A stretch of DNA of 64,000 nt, taken from NCBI GenBank assembly GCA_016808115.1, contig JAEQBH010009452.1:1-64000 (forward strand), given 5' to 3'. The first letter of the stretch is position 1, and each line of letters begins with the position of its first letter. This stretch comes from Tetrastigma voinierianum (lineage: Eukaryota; Streptophyta; Magnoliopsida; Vitales; Vitaceae). This document shows, piece by piece, positions 48,159 through 58,599 of the stretch. The notes beneath the pieces were generated by a model that saw only the letters and a program-made list of their open reading frames with translations, did no database searches and had not been told where the DNA came from. The position numbers were made by a program, and so were the translations under genes.

Positions 48159-50290
48159 TGTAGACCCTCACTCTTGTCCCTACACTTGCATTTAGTCTAT
48201 GGGTGTCATACTCACCCATTATTCTCATATAACACCATTTAGCCCTTAGCTCGGGTCTTTCTCCGAGCCTCAAGTGGGCTTTGCATGGTCCATTGAGTGC
48301 ATATCACTGAGTGTCATCAGAGGTCAATTATTGGCATCGTACATAGGAAGCAAGTGGCGCCTCAAGGGTTTAGCTCAACGAGCTTTCTTACGGAGTATGT
48401 CATATTTGGAGAACTTGAGCTTGTTTCGATTGTATCTCCTTGTCCGAGCTCAGAATTGTTCATCGCTTGTTTCGGTTAAATTCCTTATTCGCCAAGGAGG
48501 TTTATGTTAAAATCATAATTTTAGTCAACCGTTTGACCAATCGGTTTGATCAAGTTCGCGATGTAGTATGTATACAAATAATCGCTTTTTTGGTGATTTG
48601 CAAGCACTCCTCCTTGTTTTGATCATATCTCCTCATCCAAACTTAGAATGGTACACCGCTTTTTTGTTGGTCTCCTTATTCTTCAGGGAACATTCTATCC
48701 AAATTTCTCATAATTTTCCTCAACTGGCCTGACTGGTTGGCATCTGGTTCAACCGGTTAGTCAGGGACAAATTTTGTGGAGCACTGTTAGATTTTCGAGC
48801 CCAAATCCTAATGGTTCGGGCCCATAAGCTCCAGCACGACCTTGGGAAGTATTGTGGGTCTATTTTGGCCTTGTCTTAGGTTACATACAGCCCACCAAGA
48901 ACCCATGTGGATACTTGGTGGTGAAGCAAGCTAAAACTTAAGTGATTCAACTTGCATGGGAAATGAGGAGGAGTGAATGGGGAAGCGCATCTCTAGATTG
49001 ATTAAAATTCTTCCAAAGCTTGGAAGGAGAACGAAGAGGCTTTGATGGCTGGAGGTGGGAATTAGCATAAAAGGACATAGAGATCATATTGAAGGAACTC
49101 TTTGAGGGGTACACTTCCGGCCTGACACACGTTTGTCGGATTTTTCCGATGTGTAGCTTGGTTTGCTCACTTTTTATGTGAAGAGGTAAGAAATGGAACC
49201 TGGCTCCACTCTATTCTATACAGGATATTCTGACCAAATTTTAGGTTTTACCTCAACCATTTGAACCGGTTTTCACGCTCATACGTGAGAGCCGATTCAA
49301 CGGTTTCTGCTGGAACGACAGTTTGATTTGTTTTGGTTGGTTCTCACTCATCCGAGCTGAGAATCAATCACCGTTTGTTTTTTTGGATTCCTGACTCCTT
49401 AAAGAAGATTCTGACAATTTTTCAAATATTTTCTCAACCGTCCAGACCGGTTGGAAAACTGAACCAACCGGTCCATTTGGTTTGGTTTGTCGAACGGCTA
49501 GCGATATCTTCAAGGCTGATTTGTTTTTTATTGTTTTCACCATCCGAGCGAGATCATCGCTTGTTTGATTTTCGATCTCTGAAAGAAGATTTCTGACATT
49601 TTTCAAACAGTTTTTCTTCACCGCCCAGACCGGTTGGGAAACTGTGTACCACTTCGTCATCGGTCTGTGCCGAATGAAGCCTCGCAAGGAATTGTGTTTT
49701 GCTGATTATCCAGCCGAGTAATCAATCACCGCTTGTTTGAGCCTCGACTTTCAAAGAAGATTCTGACACTTTTCAACATTTTCTTCACCGTGTTCAGACC
49801 GGTTGAAATTCCACCAGCCGGTTATTTGGTTTAGTTTGTTGAATGTGCTTGCGGTTTGAGATTTGTTTGTACTCTGTTACCGAGTCGAATTGAACTCCGT
49901 TCGTCTTGATTCCTGAATTTGTATGAAGGTACCTTCTGAAGATTTTTTGCACATTTTAAACAACGTTCAGACATCGTTAGAAATTAAATTGTCAAATTCA
50001 GTTTTCTGTTGAACGGCAGTTTAAGCCAGTTTGACAGTTTGTTCCTGCCAGCCAGAGTCGACTGAACTCCGCTTGCATCTTGTTGGGATTCTGACTTTTG
50101 TAGTGAAAGTCTCTGAAGATTTTTGAAATATTTTGTCAATCGCATTTTATTCGTTGAACAAATAGCTGTTATTTGTTTGCAGCTCTGCTGAAACGTGCAG
50201 CTTGGGTGGTTTGACGGTTTGTGTCTGCTCTCGGTTACTCTGAGTCGGGAATTGAACTCCGCTTGTCTGTTGGATTCAAGAATACGCATG
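48159..50290 (+). repeat. Left arm of a 2.1-kb inverted repeat (LTR of H in plus orientation)
   Basis: It starts TGTAGACCCTC and pairs with the right arm ending GAGGGTCTACA at 53307. Paired landmarks keep a nearly constant coordinate sum: 48159/53307, 48199/53262 (GGGTGTCATACTCACCCATT), 48392/53057 (GGAGTATGTCATATTTGGAG), 49446/51986 (GACCGGTTGGAAAACTGAAC), 50251/51306 (AATTGAACTCCG). The arm continues into the Ogre-like LTR block at 50300-50530. Confidence 0.88.
49250..50000. repeat. Tandem CCGGTT-containing units in the left arm
   Basis: Units of roughly 150-180 bp contain TCAACCGTCCAGACCGGTTG, CCATTTGGTTTGGTTTG, GAGAATCAATCACCG, then AAGAAGATTCTGAC. About four are visible (near 49260, 49440, 49610 and 49790). 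The right arm carries the same units inverted. Confidence 0.75.
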
Positions 50291-51179
50291 AAGGTCTTAT
50301 GTAATTTGAGTTTGGAAAACCGTCTCAAGGAGGAACGGTTTGCTTTGGGAGTCGCCACTACTTACTTTTTATTTTTAAGTGGGGAAAACCAAGTAAGAAC
50401 AAAAAACCCTAATGACTCCAATATGGAAAAAGCGGTCTGCGAAAACTAGATTTCTGGGTCCGGGGATCAGATTACCTATCGGAAGGTACCTTATATGAGG
50501 TAGCACCCTCTAAGCCCGGAACTCGGTCTCTACTAGTGAATTGGGTATGTAGGAAGACATATGGGTCAAAAATCGATAGTCTCATAGGCTAAACATACAA
50601 CTTGGATCACTCAACCTAATTGGTATCTGAAGATGCTTAAAAAACACTCAACCAAAGCGAAAATGGTGCGTACCTCTGGTCCTTGGCCACGCGCTACATC
50701 AAAGGTTAGCCAACAAACATAGCAAGCATGCATGGCACTCAAACACAAAGCATCCATGTGAAATTCATTACCCAACACTAAAGCACATACCTGTGGTCCC
50801 TAGCCAAGCGCTGTATAAGAGGTCAGTCAACGTTTCGGGCATACTGTTCTCAAAATTAAATATAAAAAGAAAAGCAAGCTAGGAGAAACCATACATTGCA
50901 TCTCAGTCACTCATCGATGCTACAACACCTGTCCTCAGCCATACAAACATCGCCTATTCATCTCAAGAACTCCGCCTCGACAAAAACACTAGATTATCGG
51001 TGCTAACTAATCACCCTTGGACCCATAGACCCCCTGATACTCAAGAATCCAAAATGGAACCTCATTAACCTGAATGTCCTATCAAACCTTCCTAAACATA
51101 GCCCTACATTGATTTAGGGCGAATGGGCTGGACTCACAAAGATCATGGGCTTCAATTAAACTGAAATCGAAGGACCCTT
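50291..51179. other. Spacer of the inverted repeat
   Basis: 50300-50530 is the Ogre-like LTR block shared with 40612-40850. 50560-51170 is largely unique, with one internal direct duplication (TACCTCTGGTCCTTGGCCACGCGCT near 50672 resembles TACCTGTGGTCCCTAGCCAAG near 50788). No gene recognised. Confidence 0.6.
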
Positions 51180-53307
51180 ACGAAACCCAACAAACTGACC
51201 GATCTAGTTCCCCAACCGGTTCAGCCGGTTGAGAGAGGGTTTCCAAAATTTTGTAAGAACCTTCCTCAAATATTCATGAATCCAACAAGACAAACGGAGT
51301 TCAATTCCGACTCCGAGTAACCAAGAACCAACACAAACAAATCAAACCACCCAAACTCGGCTGCTCCAAAGAACCGAACTAAATGAGCCGGGGTTGGTTT
51401 GGTTTCCCAACCGGTCCGGACGGTTGACAAAATATTTCCCCAAAATCTTCAGAACCTTCCACAAAGTCAGAACTAACAAGACAAACGGAGTTCAATTCGA
51501 CTCGAGCAACCAAGAACCAACACAAACAACCAAACAACCCAAACTCCTGCTCCAAAGAAATCGGGAATCCAAATGAGCCGCCTGGTTTGGTTTCCTAACC
51601 GGTCTGGACGGTTGACAAGAGCTTAAAATCTTCAGAACCTTTCCCTTACAAATTCAGGAATCCAACAGCGCCAAACGGAGTTCAATTCCGACCGAGTAAC
51701 CAAGAACCAACACAAACAAATCAACCACCCAAACTGCCGCTCCAGCAAACCGAACCAAATGAGCCGGGGCTGGTTTGGTTTTCCAACCAGTCCGACGCTT
51801 GAGAAAATATTTGAAAATTGTCAGAATCTTCTTTAAGGAGTCAGGAATCAAAAATAACGGTGATTGATTCTCAGCTCCGGATGAGTGAGAACCAACCAAA
51901 ACAAATCAAATCGCGAAACCCGCAGAATAGCCTGCTCCAAAGAAACCAAACCAAATGGACCGTTGGTTCAGTTTTCCAACCGGTCTGGACGGCTGAGAAA
52001 ATATTTGAAAAATTGTCAGAATCTTTCTTATGGTCAGAACTAAAATAAACGGTGATTGATTCTCAGCTCGGATGAGTGAGAACCAACCAAATGAATCAAA
52101 CCGCCGAAACCGTCGCTGCCCAAATAGAACCTGAACTCCATTCCTCACGCATGAGCGTGAAAACCGGTTCAAATGGTTGAGGTAAAACCAAAATTTGGTC
52201 ATCAGAATATCCTGTATAATAGAGTGGAGCCAGGTTCCATTTCTACCTCTTCACATAAAACGCTGAACAAACCAAGCTACACATCCTTGAAAATCCAAAG
52301 AACGGTGTCCGAGCCCTAAGTGTGCCCTCCAAAGGTTCCTTCCAATCTGATCTCTATGTCCTTTTATGCTAATTCCCACCTCCAGCCATCAAAGCCTCTT
52401 CGTTTTTCTCTCCTTCAAGCTTTGGAAAGGGCCCTAATCAATCTCGGAAATAGCTTCCCCATTCACTCCCCTCCTCATTTCCCATGCAGCCGAATCACTT
52501 CAAGTTTTTAGTCATTTCACCACCAAGTATCCACATGGGTTCATGGTGGGCTGTATAACCTAAGACAAGGCCCAAAATAGGACCCACAATACTCTCCTAA
52601 GGTCGTGCTGGAGCTTATGGGCCCGAACCATTAGGATTTGGGCTCCAAAATCACAAAAATACAGCCCACACAAGTCATCCCAACTAACTGTTGAATCCAG
52701 ATGCCAACCAGTCGAGCCGGTTGAGGAAAATTATGAAATTTGGATAGAATGTTCCCAAGAATAAGGAGACCAACAAAAAAAAACGGTGCACCATTCCAAG
52801 TTTCATTTAGGGAGATATGATCGTGAAACAAGGAGGAGTGCTTGCCAAAATCACCAAAAACAAAGTTGTTGTATACATACTACATCGACGAACCAGTCAA
52901 ACCGATTGGTCAAACGGTTGACCAAAATTATGATTTTTTTAACATAAACCTCCTTGGTGAATAAGGAATTCAACAAAAGAAACAGTGAACAATTCTGAGC
53001 TCGGACAAAGGAGATACAATCGAAACAATCTCAAGTTCTCCAAATATGACATACTCCATAAACTCCGAACAGCTGAACCTCGGGGCGCCACTTGCTTCCT
53101 ATGGCACGATGCCAATAATTGACACTCTGATGACACTCCGAAGTGAAATACATACGCACTCAATGGACCATATACAAGCCCACCCGAGGCTCGGAGAAAG
53201 ACCAAGCTTAAAAGGGCCTAAATGGTGTTATATGAGAATAATGGGTGAGTATGACACCCATGCACTAAATTGCAAAGCTTGCTTAGTGGACAAATCGAGG
53301 GTCTACA
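51180..53307 (-). repeat. Right arm of the 2.1-kb inverted repeat
   Basis: Reverse complement of 48159-50290 with substitutions and indels, including the CCGGTT-bearing tandem units (51380-52180). It ends GAGGGTCTACA. No 5-bp duplication flanks the whole structure (ATATT on the left, CCTTT on the right). It is best explained as a second copy of the same LTR inserted in opposite orientation, but a fold-back arrangement cannot be excluded. Confidence 0.87.
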
Positions 53308-53890
53308 CCTTTAAAGTCCGATGCCCTAAACCTAATTGGCTGGAGTCATCGACTTTGTGTTCGCTTACACGGTGGATGGGTGAAGTTTAACGGTTGTAGG
53401 TGCTTAATCCTCGAAGCCATCTTCAAGTCCCGGTGAAGCTTGCAGTTTCAGGGGGTCAAGGCGGATTTTCGCTCACGCCTAAACCTTAATCGTCGAGTCA
53501 TCGGTGGACCCGCTACACGGACTTTGGTGAAGTCGAGTTTTTAGCATTGCAACTTACATAGCAATCAAGGAAGAAATAAGAGCCGCTAGCCCATTTAGGT
53601 TGGTCAACGCTTAAGGCCATGGCAAGAGCTAGGTCGTAGCGGAATAGCTTTGCATTTTATTGGCCTAACTGCTACCTAGGAACAATTAGATCTTGTGGTG
53701 GAAATTCAAGTTGACTTCCTTGAACCAATGTTGTCCTAAAACTTGTTCTTATATGGTTTTTGTTCTTTTTCATGACCGGTTTTCATACAGGTGTAAATTA
53801 TTCATATGTACACTTTTGAACTTATACACTTTTGTAAAGCACAAAGCATGCATCCCATTATTTTTAGCATTGCTAAGGGACTAGCAACGT
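53308..53890 (+). other. 3' untranslated part of element G
   Basis: Non-coding sequence between the inverted repeat and G's polypurine tract. No domain seen in the short ORF at 53693-53884. Confidence 0.55.
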
Positions 53891-53903
53891 GTTGGTTGGG
53901 GTG
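53891..53903 (+). other. Probable polypurine tract of element G
   Basis: GTTGGTTGGGGTG directly before the LTR start TGATTAGTGCCC. It is G-rich but contains T, so the identification rests mainly on position. Confidence 0.5.
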
Positions 53904-55429
53904 TGATTAGTGCCCAAAAAGTGCTATTTTGAGCCCTATTTATAGGTTTTGAGTGCTTTTTACGCACTAATCATATCAATTAAGCCAATTGATGTGTGCA
54001 GGTCCACTTAGTACCACTGATTCCGTTTCGAGTTTGTTTTTGGTAATTTTGCAGGTTTTTGCGTGCCTCAGCCATTTAGTTCAAGTTTGATGTCAAGATA
54101 TGTGCTGAATACTGAGGATTCACAATGTGTTCATCATTTACAAAATGAAGAAATGTATGGTGGATTTGAAGAAGGGGGGATGCAAGATAAAACAAGTAGA
54201 AGACCGTGATTTTCGCTAGATCGTGAAAATTCCTCGCAGATTGCCAAAATTTCAATCCTAGCTAAATTTTGGTTCATGTGGAAAATTTCGCTAGGCTAGA
54301 GAACTGGCTAGCTGGAGCTAAATTCATCGTTCCTAGAGAAAATTTCCACTCGCTTATCTCACAAAAATTGCTAGGTTAGCTTACTCGCTAGGCTAGCTAA
54401 ATTTTCGCTATGCTAGCGAAATTTGCCACATAATAAATCAAGGCCTATGTTTTTGGTATTTTTGGTTCTAAACGACCACGCTTTGGATATATTACCATTT
54501 TGTCCCTTATGTAATTTCATATTTTTAGGCATTTTGTATTTTCACACTTTAGTTGGGACTATATAAGCCCTCTACAACTTTGTAACCCTAAGCAACTTTT
54601 CATTTTATAAAGTTTTCCCGCAAATTTTCATTTGTGTCTCATTTCGCTTCCTCTCTCTCCTCTTTCTTCCTCATTTTCTCGCTACCAAACACTCCCTTGA
54701 GGATGAGATAACTCAAGGAGCGCTTGGCTAAGCCTCATGTTTCCTGAAGACGAGGGTTGGCTAGCTTGGTTTTGAGCTACCGCAGCTTGTCCTCATGCTT
54801 TGAATGTTGGCTGTGTACCGCATTATGGTTCCCAACTTTCCAAACTAGGTTTAATGCTATTTAATATCTTTCTTTGGTCAATACTTGTCAGAAGTAGCCC
54901 GCATTCTTAATGGTGATGCACCGTTATTCTTAGATGGCATTTACGAGCCATGAGAATGAGGTTAAATGCTGTGGTTTCAAACTCGAACGGGACTTGAATG
55001 CTTAGTACTGGGTCACTCAAATAGGAGGGTTTTCTTGTGGTTAGGTTTTATAGCTAAACAAAGATCCGGTTTTGGCTTTGACTATATGTCAATTGCCCTA
55101 ATGCGAGGAAATAACCCGAGGACACTGTAATACCCCCATGTTATCAAGCTAGTGACCCAAGCCTTCGAGGTTACCATTTCACACTTTCATTTAAGCCATT
55201 ACAGTTAATCAGTGAACAACCAACCTCCCATGTTTTTAACTAAATCCAAAAATCCAAATAAAAGTCTCACCATTTTCAAACACTGATGCAAGTCATTCGT
55301 GGGATGAAACCCAATTCCGTGTTCAACCCTGGGGATCAACATCAAGCAAAGAGCTTGACTACTACAAAGAGGGAGGAACTTAGGTATAAATTTTGTTGAT
55401 TCTGGATCACCCTACTGTGGCACGAATCA
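53904..55429 (+). repeat. 3' LTR of element G
   Basis: TGATTAGTGCCC to GAATCA, 1526 bp, aligned with the 5' LTR (33546-35014). It contains a TATA-like CTATATAAG at 54559-54567 and a GCTAGGCTAGC-rich stretch at 54285-54420 that is shorter in the 5' copy. Confidence 0.87.
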
Positions 55430-56831
55430 TACACCCGACTCGACGTGATGTGACTGTGCATATGAATTGCAATCATGCGATTTCATGCGATGTCATGCTA
55501 CATGCACAATAAGAGCTACATGCAACATTTATAAATCTTGATAATTATATTTCCTACATATAATTTCCATTTATCGCAATTTCCATGTTAATACATCAAC
55601 CAAGTATATATAAACATGATTTTTACACACAACAGCATGTTATTTATTTTTCCAATAATACCACACAAAATGAACCAAATCTTGGACCCATATAGACAGG
55701 GTACCTCTTGGTCCCTTCACAACCATGAACCATTTTTTTTCCATTCATTAACAAATTATTGTGATATCGAAAAACTCAACAAAACCCGAAGACATCAGTC
55801 TCGGGATTAAAACCAAACCTTAACCCAATTCGAGATTACCCGAAACCAAAATTCAAAAATTCAATATCTCGCCCCAAAATCATGGATCAAGCTCACGTAC
55901 GCTTATGGCCCCAAAGAACACTCATGCCATTAAATGGTCTTTAGGTAGAAAATAACCAAGCAGGAAAATTCCCTACCACTTTGAATTCTATGACTAAACT
56001 CCAAGATTTTGCACCCACGAAAGTAGCCCATGTGTGGATCGACTTTTCTTCTCGCCACCGTAGAGATCCGATCACATAATGCCTGAAAATCTCCCTTTTG
56101 TTTCTCTCTACTCGTTTTCCTCTTTCTTCAAGGGCCTCCTCTTTCTTTCTTTTTTTTTCCCTCCCGCTTCTCTTTTCTCCCTACTTATCCAATCGAATTC
56201 CCTTTCTTTGGTTTTGCTCCCATCCTCATCTCTCAATTTTCTCATTTTCTCTTTTCTTCATTGTCTTCTTTCTTTCTTTTTTCTATTCATTTTTTCTTTT
56301 GGATTAGCCTCAACCAAATGGTCCAAAAGTGGAGGAAACTTCCCCCACTTTCCTCCATTACCTTTGTCATCACCATGTTTTGCTTCCTTATTTTCTTTAT
56401 TTTCTTTTTCCCTTTTATTACATTATTTAACACATGGCTCAATGTAAGCCATTTATCCCAAGTGCACCACATGACTCAAGCCATGTGTTACTCCCCTAGG
56501 GTGTCATGTGGTATCCACATGATCATGTCATGTGTCACCTGACACCTGATACCTCGAAAAACGTGAAATTCGATCGTTTTGAATCGACGTAAATTGATAG
56601 GTAATCTAAATTTCGAGGATAATTCTAAACGATGAAGTCCGTTTCATCTTCCGAGATCTAGAAAATTTTCAGTTTTTAACCGAAATTACCGTTTTACTCT
56701 TATTGAGAAAATCGAATTTTCTGGTTTTACAATCTGGCCACTAGTCCCATCTCTCATTAGATGCGGCTCAAATAAGCATGAGACAAAATGTGCTTTAGCT
56801 ATGGATTTTTTTGGTTGTAACTAAAATTATG

Positions 56832-57640
56832 TTACTATACCTCACCGTTTCTGTAGTGTTTGTTTTTGACTAGAGATCGAACTTGATCATCCAGATGAGT
56901 GTGCAATGTGTTTTCTTTCTCTTTCAAAATACTTGTTCATGCGAACGAGCTAGCGACATGTTGTCTAGATGAGAGATTTTGGTTATTCGAGTGAGGACTG
57001 TACAAGGTAACCATCATCTGCAAAGCATTTAAAGTTACAATCGTTCGGACAAGAGGTCTTTTAGGCACTTTTGATGCTCCAGATTCCAATCTTATAAATA
57101 AAGAGGCTAGCTTCATATATGGTCTTGAGATCACTTATTAGTCAAGCATACAACTACCACATCTTTCGCTCATTAACTCTCAATCTTATTCTCTATACAT
57201 TTCACTTATTTTCCATGCCTATGTACGCATCATTGTGTTCAATCTAGCTTGTTTTGTATTGATATTTGAGTTAAGTCATTGGGAGTATGTTGTTGTACTC
57301 AAGTGTAAAAGTTTCTAAGTGGTAGTTACATTAAAAAAAAAATTGTTTGGTACCCATTGAAACCGAAATTGAAGTGTGCAAGTAAAAAAAACTCGGTTTA
57401 AAGCTTGAAGCTAGTGGAACCCTTATTGGATTGACATTAGAGGAGAAGTGGATGAAGACAAACGTGTGCTGAACCACTACAAAATTGAGTTTGCATTTGC
57501 TCCTTTATCTTTTTTAGATTCGCTCTTTAATTTAGTTAAAATTTCCATTTTATTTGCAAAAGTTTTTGAAAACCTCAACTCACTCCCCCTCTTAGGTTAT
57601 TTATTAAGTTGTTCATTCTTTCAATCTGTCTTATTAAAAC
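56832..57640 (+). repeat. Probable Copia-type LTR (solo or 3' remnant)
   Basis: The sequence has a TATA-like CTTATAAATAAAGAGGC at about 57093, and a 3' part with GTGTGCTGAACCACTACAAAAT (57466) and AACTCACTCCCCCTCTTAGG (57577-57596). This order and the terminal pyrimidine motif are usual in Ty1/Copia LTRs of plants (Angela/SIRE-type). No gag or pol follows. The left end is unknown. Confidence 0.5.
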
Positions 57641-57829
57641 CTTATTAAGAAAAAATTGAATGTAAAACTTTGCTGATATCATGTGTTACCTTAGGTAATT
57701 AAGCGCGGTTTATGATTAAGTTCATGGGGTTTGAAAGATAGCCAACATCCACTTATCCACATAAATACGATTTTGATTATTTCAAATAATATATACATCT
57801 ATCAATTATTCCTAAGTTTAGATATTTAG

Positions 57830-58410
57830 GGTACCTGTGCCCAGAGCCAACTCTACCATTCACTAGTTTCAAACACCTTACCCGCAAAGCCAGGCTCAGC
57901 AAGTATCACCTTCCAAACACCATGGGATACAACACACTCAGACTTATCCTCTCCTAGTCGGAGCCATTCTAAGAAAACGGCCGCCTAAGGATTACCCACC
58001 GATATCTCGCTTAAAGATTCCTTTTTCAATCACACACATAACTGTTTTAGAGGTGGTCAAACACTTCTTAGGGCACAAGTTGCGGCCAATTGGGTCATCA
58101 AAAAAGAAAGAAGATGTCATGGCGTGCAAAGAATGCCCTCTTTCCCCTTCCGTTTTGGAAAGAAATCACCCACTTTCCATGAAAATCGGATCATCTTCCT
58201 CCCCTATAAAGGAAGGAGGAATCATAAGAAGGAAGGTACGAGATTCTTCATTGAAAAAGACTGACTCTTTCTCTCTCTAGATTCCCTGATCTGACTTAGG
58301 CATCGGAGAGGCGCGGTGGGCTAACGCCGCTTTCTGTTTGTTTTATGTGTACATGATGACAGTTAATGCTCGACGATCCAATGACTCCGTAAAATTCGTG
58401 GAGACGGTAC
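57830..58410 (+). repeat. 5' LTR of element K (left edge approximate)
   Basis: The part at 58190-58410 has the usual Tat/Retand arrangement: a TATA box, then GACTTAGGCATCGGAG, then a GC-rich R/U5 and the primer site. The left boundary could not be fixed and lies somewhere in 57640-57840. Confidence 0.62.
58204..58211 (+). promoter_or_regulatory. TATA box in K's 5' LTR
   Basis: CTATAAAG followed by a GGAAGGAGG purine stretch. Retand-type LTRs have the same arrangement about 80 bp upstream of the GACTTAGGCATCGGAG motif, as here. Confidence 0.65.
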
Positions 58411-58428
58411 TGGCGCCCGCCTCTCGGG
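58411..58428 (+). other. Primer binding site of element K
   Basis: TGGCGCCCGCCTCTCGGG matches the TGGCGCCCACCGTGGGG-type site of Tat/Retand elements in its first eight bases and G-rich end. Confidence 0.72.
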
Positions 58429-58599
58429 AATCGACCAAGCAAAAAGCTCATCGGGCGCATTTGCGAGGGCTTGGCTACATCCGCTTCGCTATCTCCCATC
58501 CCCGGGCTTGGTGAAGTTCCCGAACACCGACCGACCGCCGGTTTTATCACCATAACCAAGAACCTGCTGAATCAACCCTCGGGTTCACCCCTTTCACGG

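Larger units (their letters stand above)
40612..50530 (+). mobile_element. Element H: Ogre/Tat-like gag-only element, 5' LTR truncated
   Basis: 40612-40850 matches 50300-50495 (both contain TTTTTATTTTTAAGTGGG, GAAAACTAGATTT and TTACCTATCGG, then GGTACCT). This direct repeat brackets a leader, a gag-like region, a long non-coding part and a minisatellite. The 3' copy extends upstream to a clear LTR start, TGTAGACCCTC at 48159. The 5' copy lacks that part. The shared motif (GAGTCGCCAC with a following TTACCTATCG block) resembles Ogre-type LTRs. No polymerase domain is present. Boundaries are provisional. Confidence 0.5.
33546..55429 (+). mobile_element. Element G: 21.9-kb Athila-like composite element
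   Basis: Two LTRs in direct orientation (33546-35014 and 53904-55429), a tRNA-Asp-type primer site, gag and an Athila-type protease define a plus-strand element inserted in LTR A'. The flanking LTR A' sequence resumes at 55430 with about 40 bp unaccounted for, so the insertion site has decayed. No RT, RNase H or integrase of G was found. Between the protease (ending about 37600) and the 3' end (about 53310) lie a GC-rich block, the gag-only element H, a minisatellite and a large inverted repeat. G is either non-autonomous or lost its pol to these insertions. Confidence 0.8.
32510..56731 (-). mobile_element. Minus-strand LTR of family A (A'), split by element G
   Basis: 32510-33545 is the reverse complement of the 3' half of LTR A. 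The matches include ATGCCCCAGAATCC at the left end, TCACATTTAAA, and CACCCAAACACACTAAAT followed by (TTA)n. 55430-56731 is the reverse complement of the 5' half and ends with GGTTTTACA, the inverse of TGTAAAACC. Without G the LTR is about 2.34 kb, against 2.38 kb for A. Neither side shows a primer site or polypurine tract, so it is probably a solo LTR. No target duplication is recognisable (TTTGA against ATCTG). Confidence 0.82.

Noticed and set aside
48159..53307. A TIR DNA transposon with 2.1-kb inverted ends
   Set aside because: The outer ends look like LTR starts (TG...), the arm continues into an Ogre-type LTR block, no transposase is present and no flanking duplication was found.
56079..56447. 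122-residue hydrophobic ORF rich in F, S and L
   Set aside because: It lies in a pyrimidine-rich part of a minus-strand LTR. The composition follows from TTC/TCT runs, and no transmembrane gene is supported.
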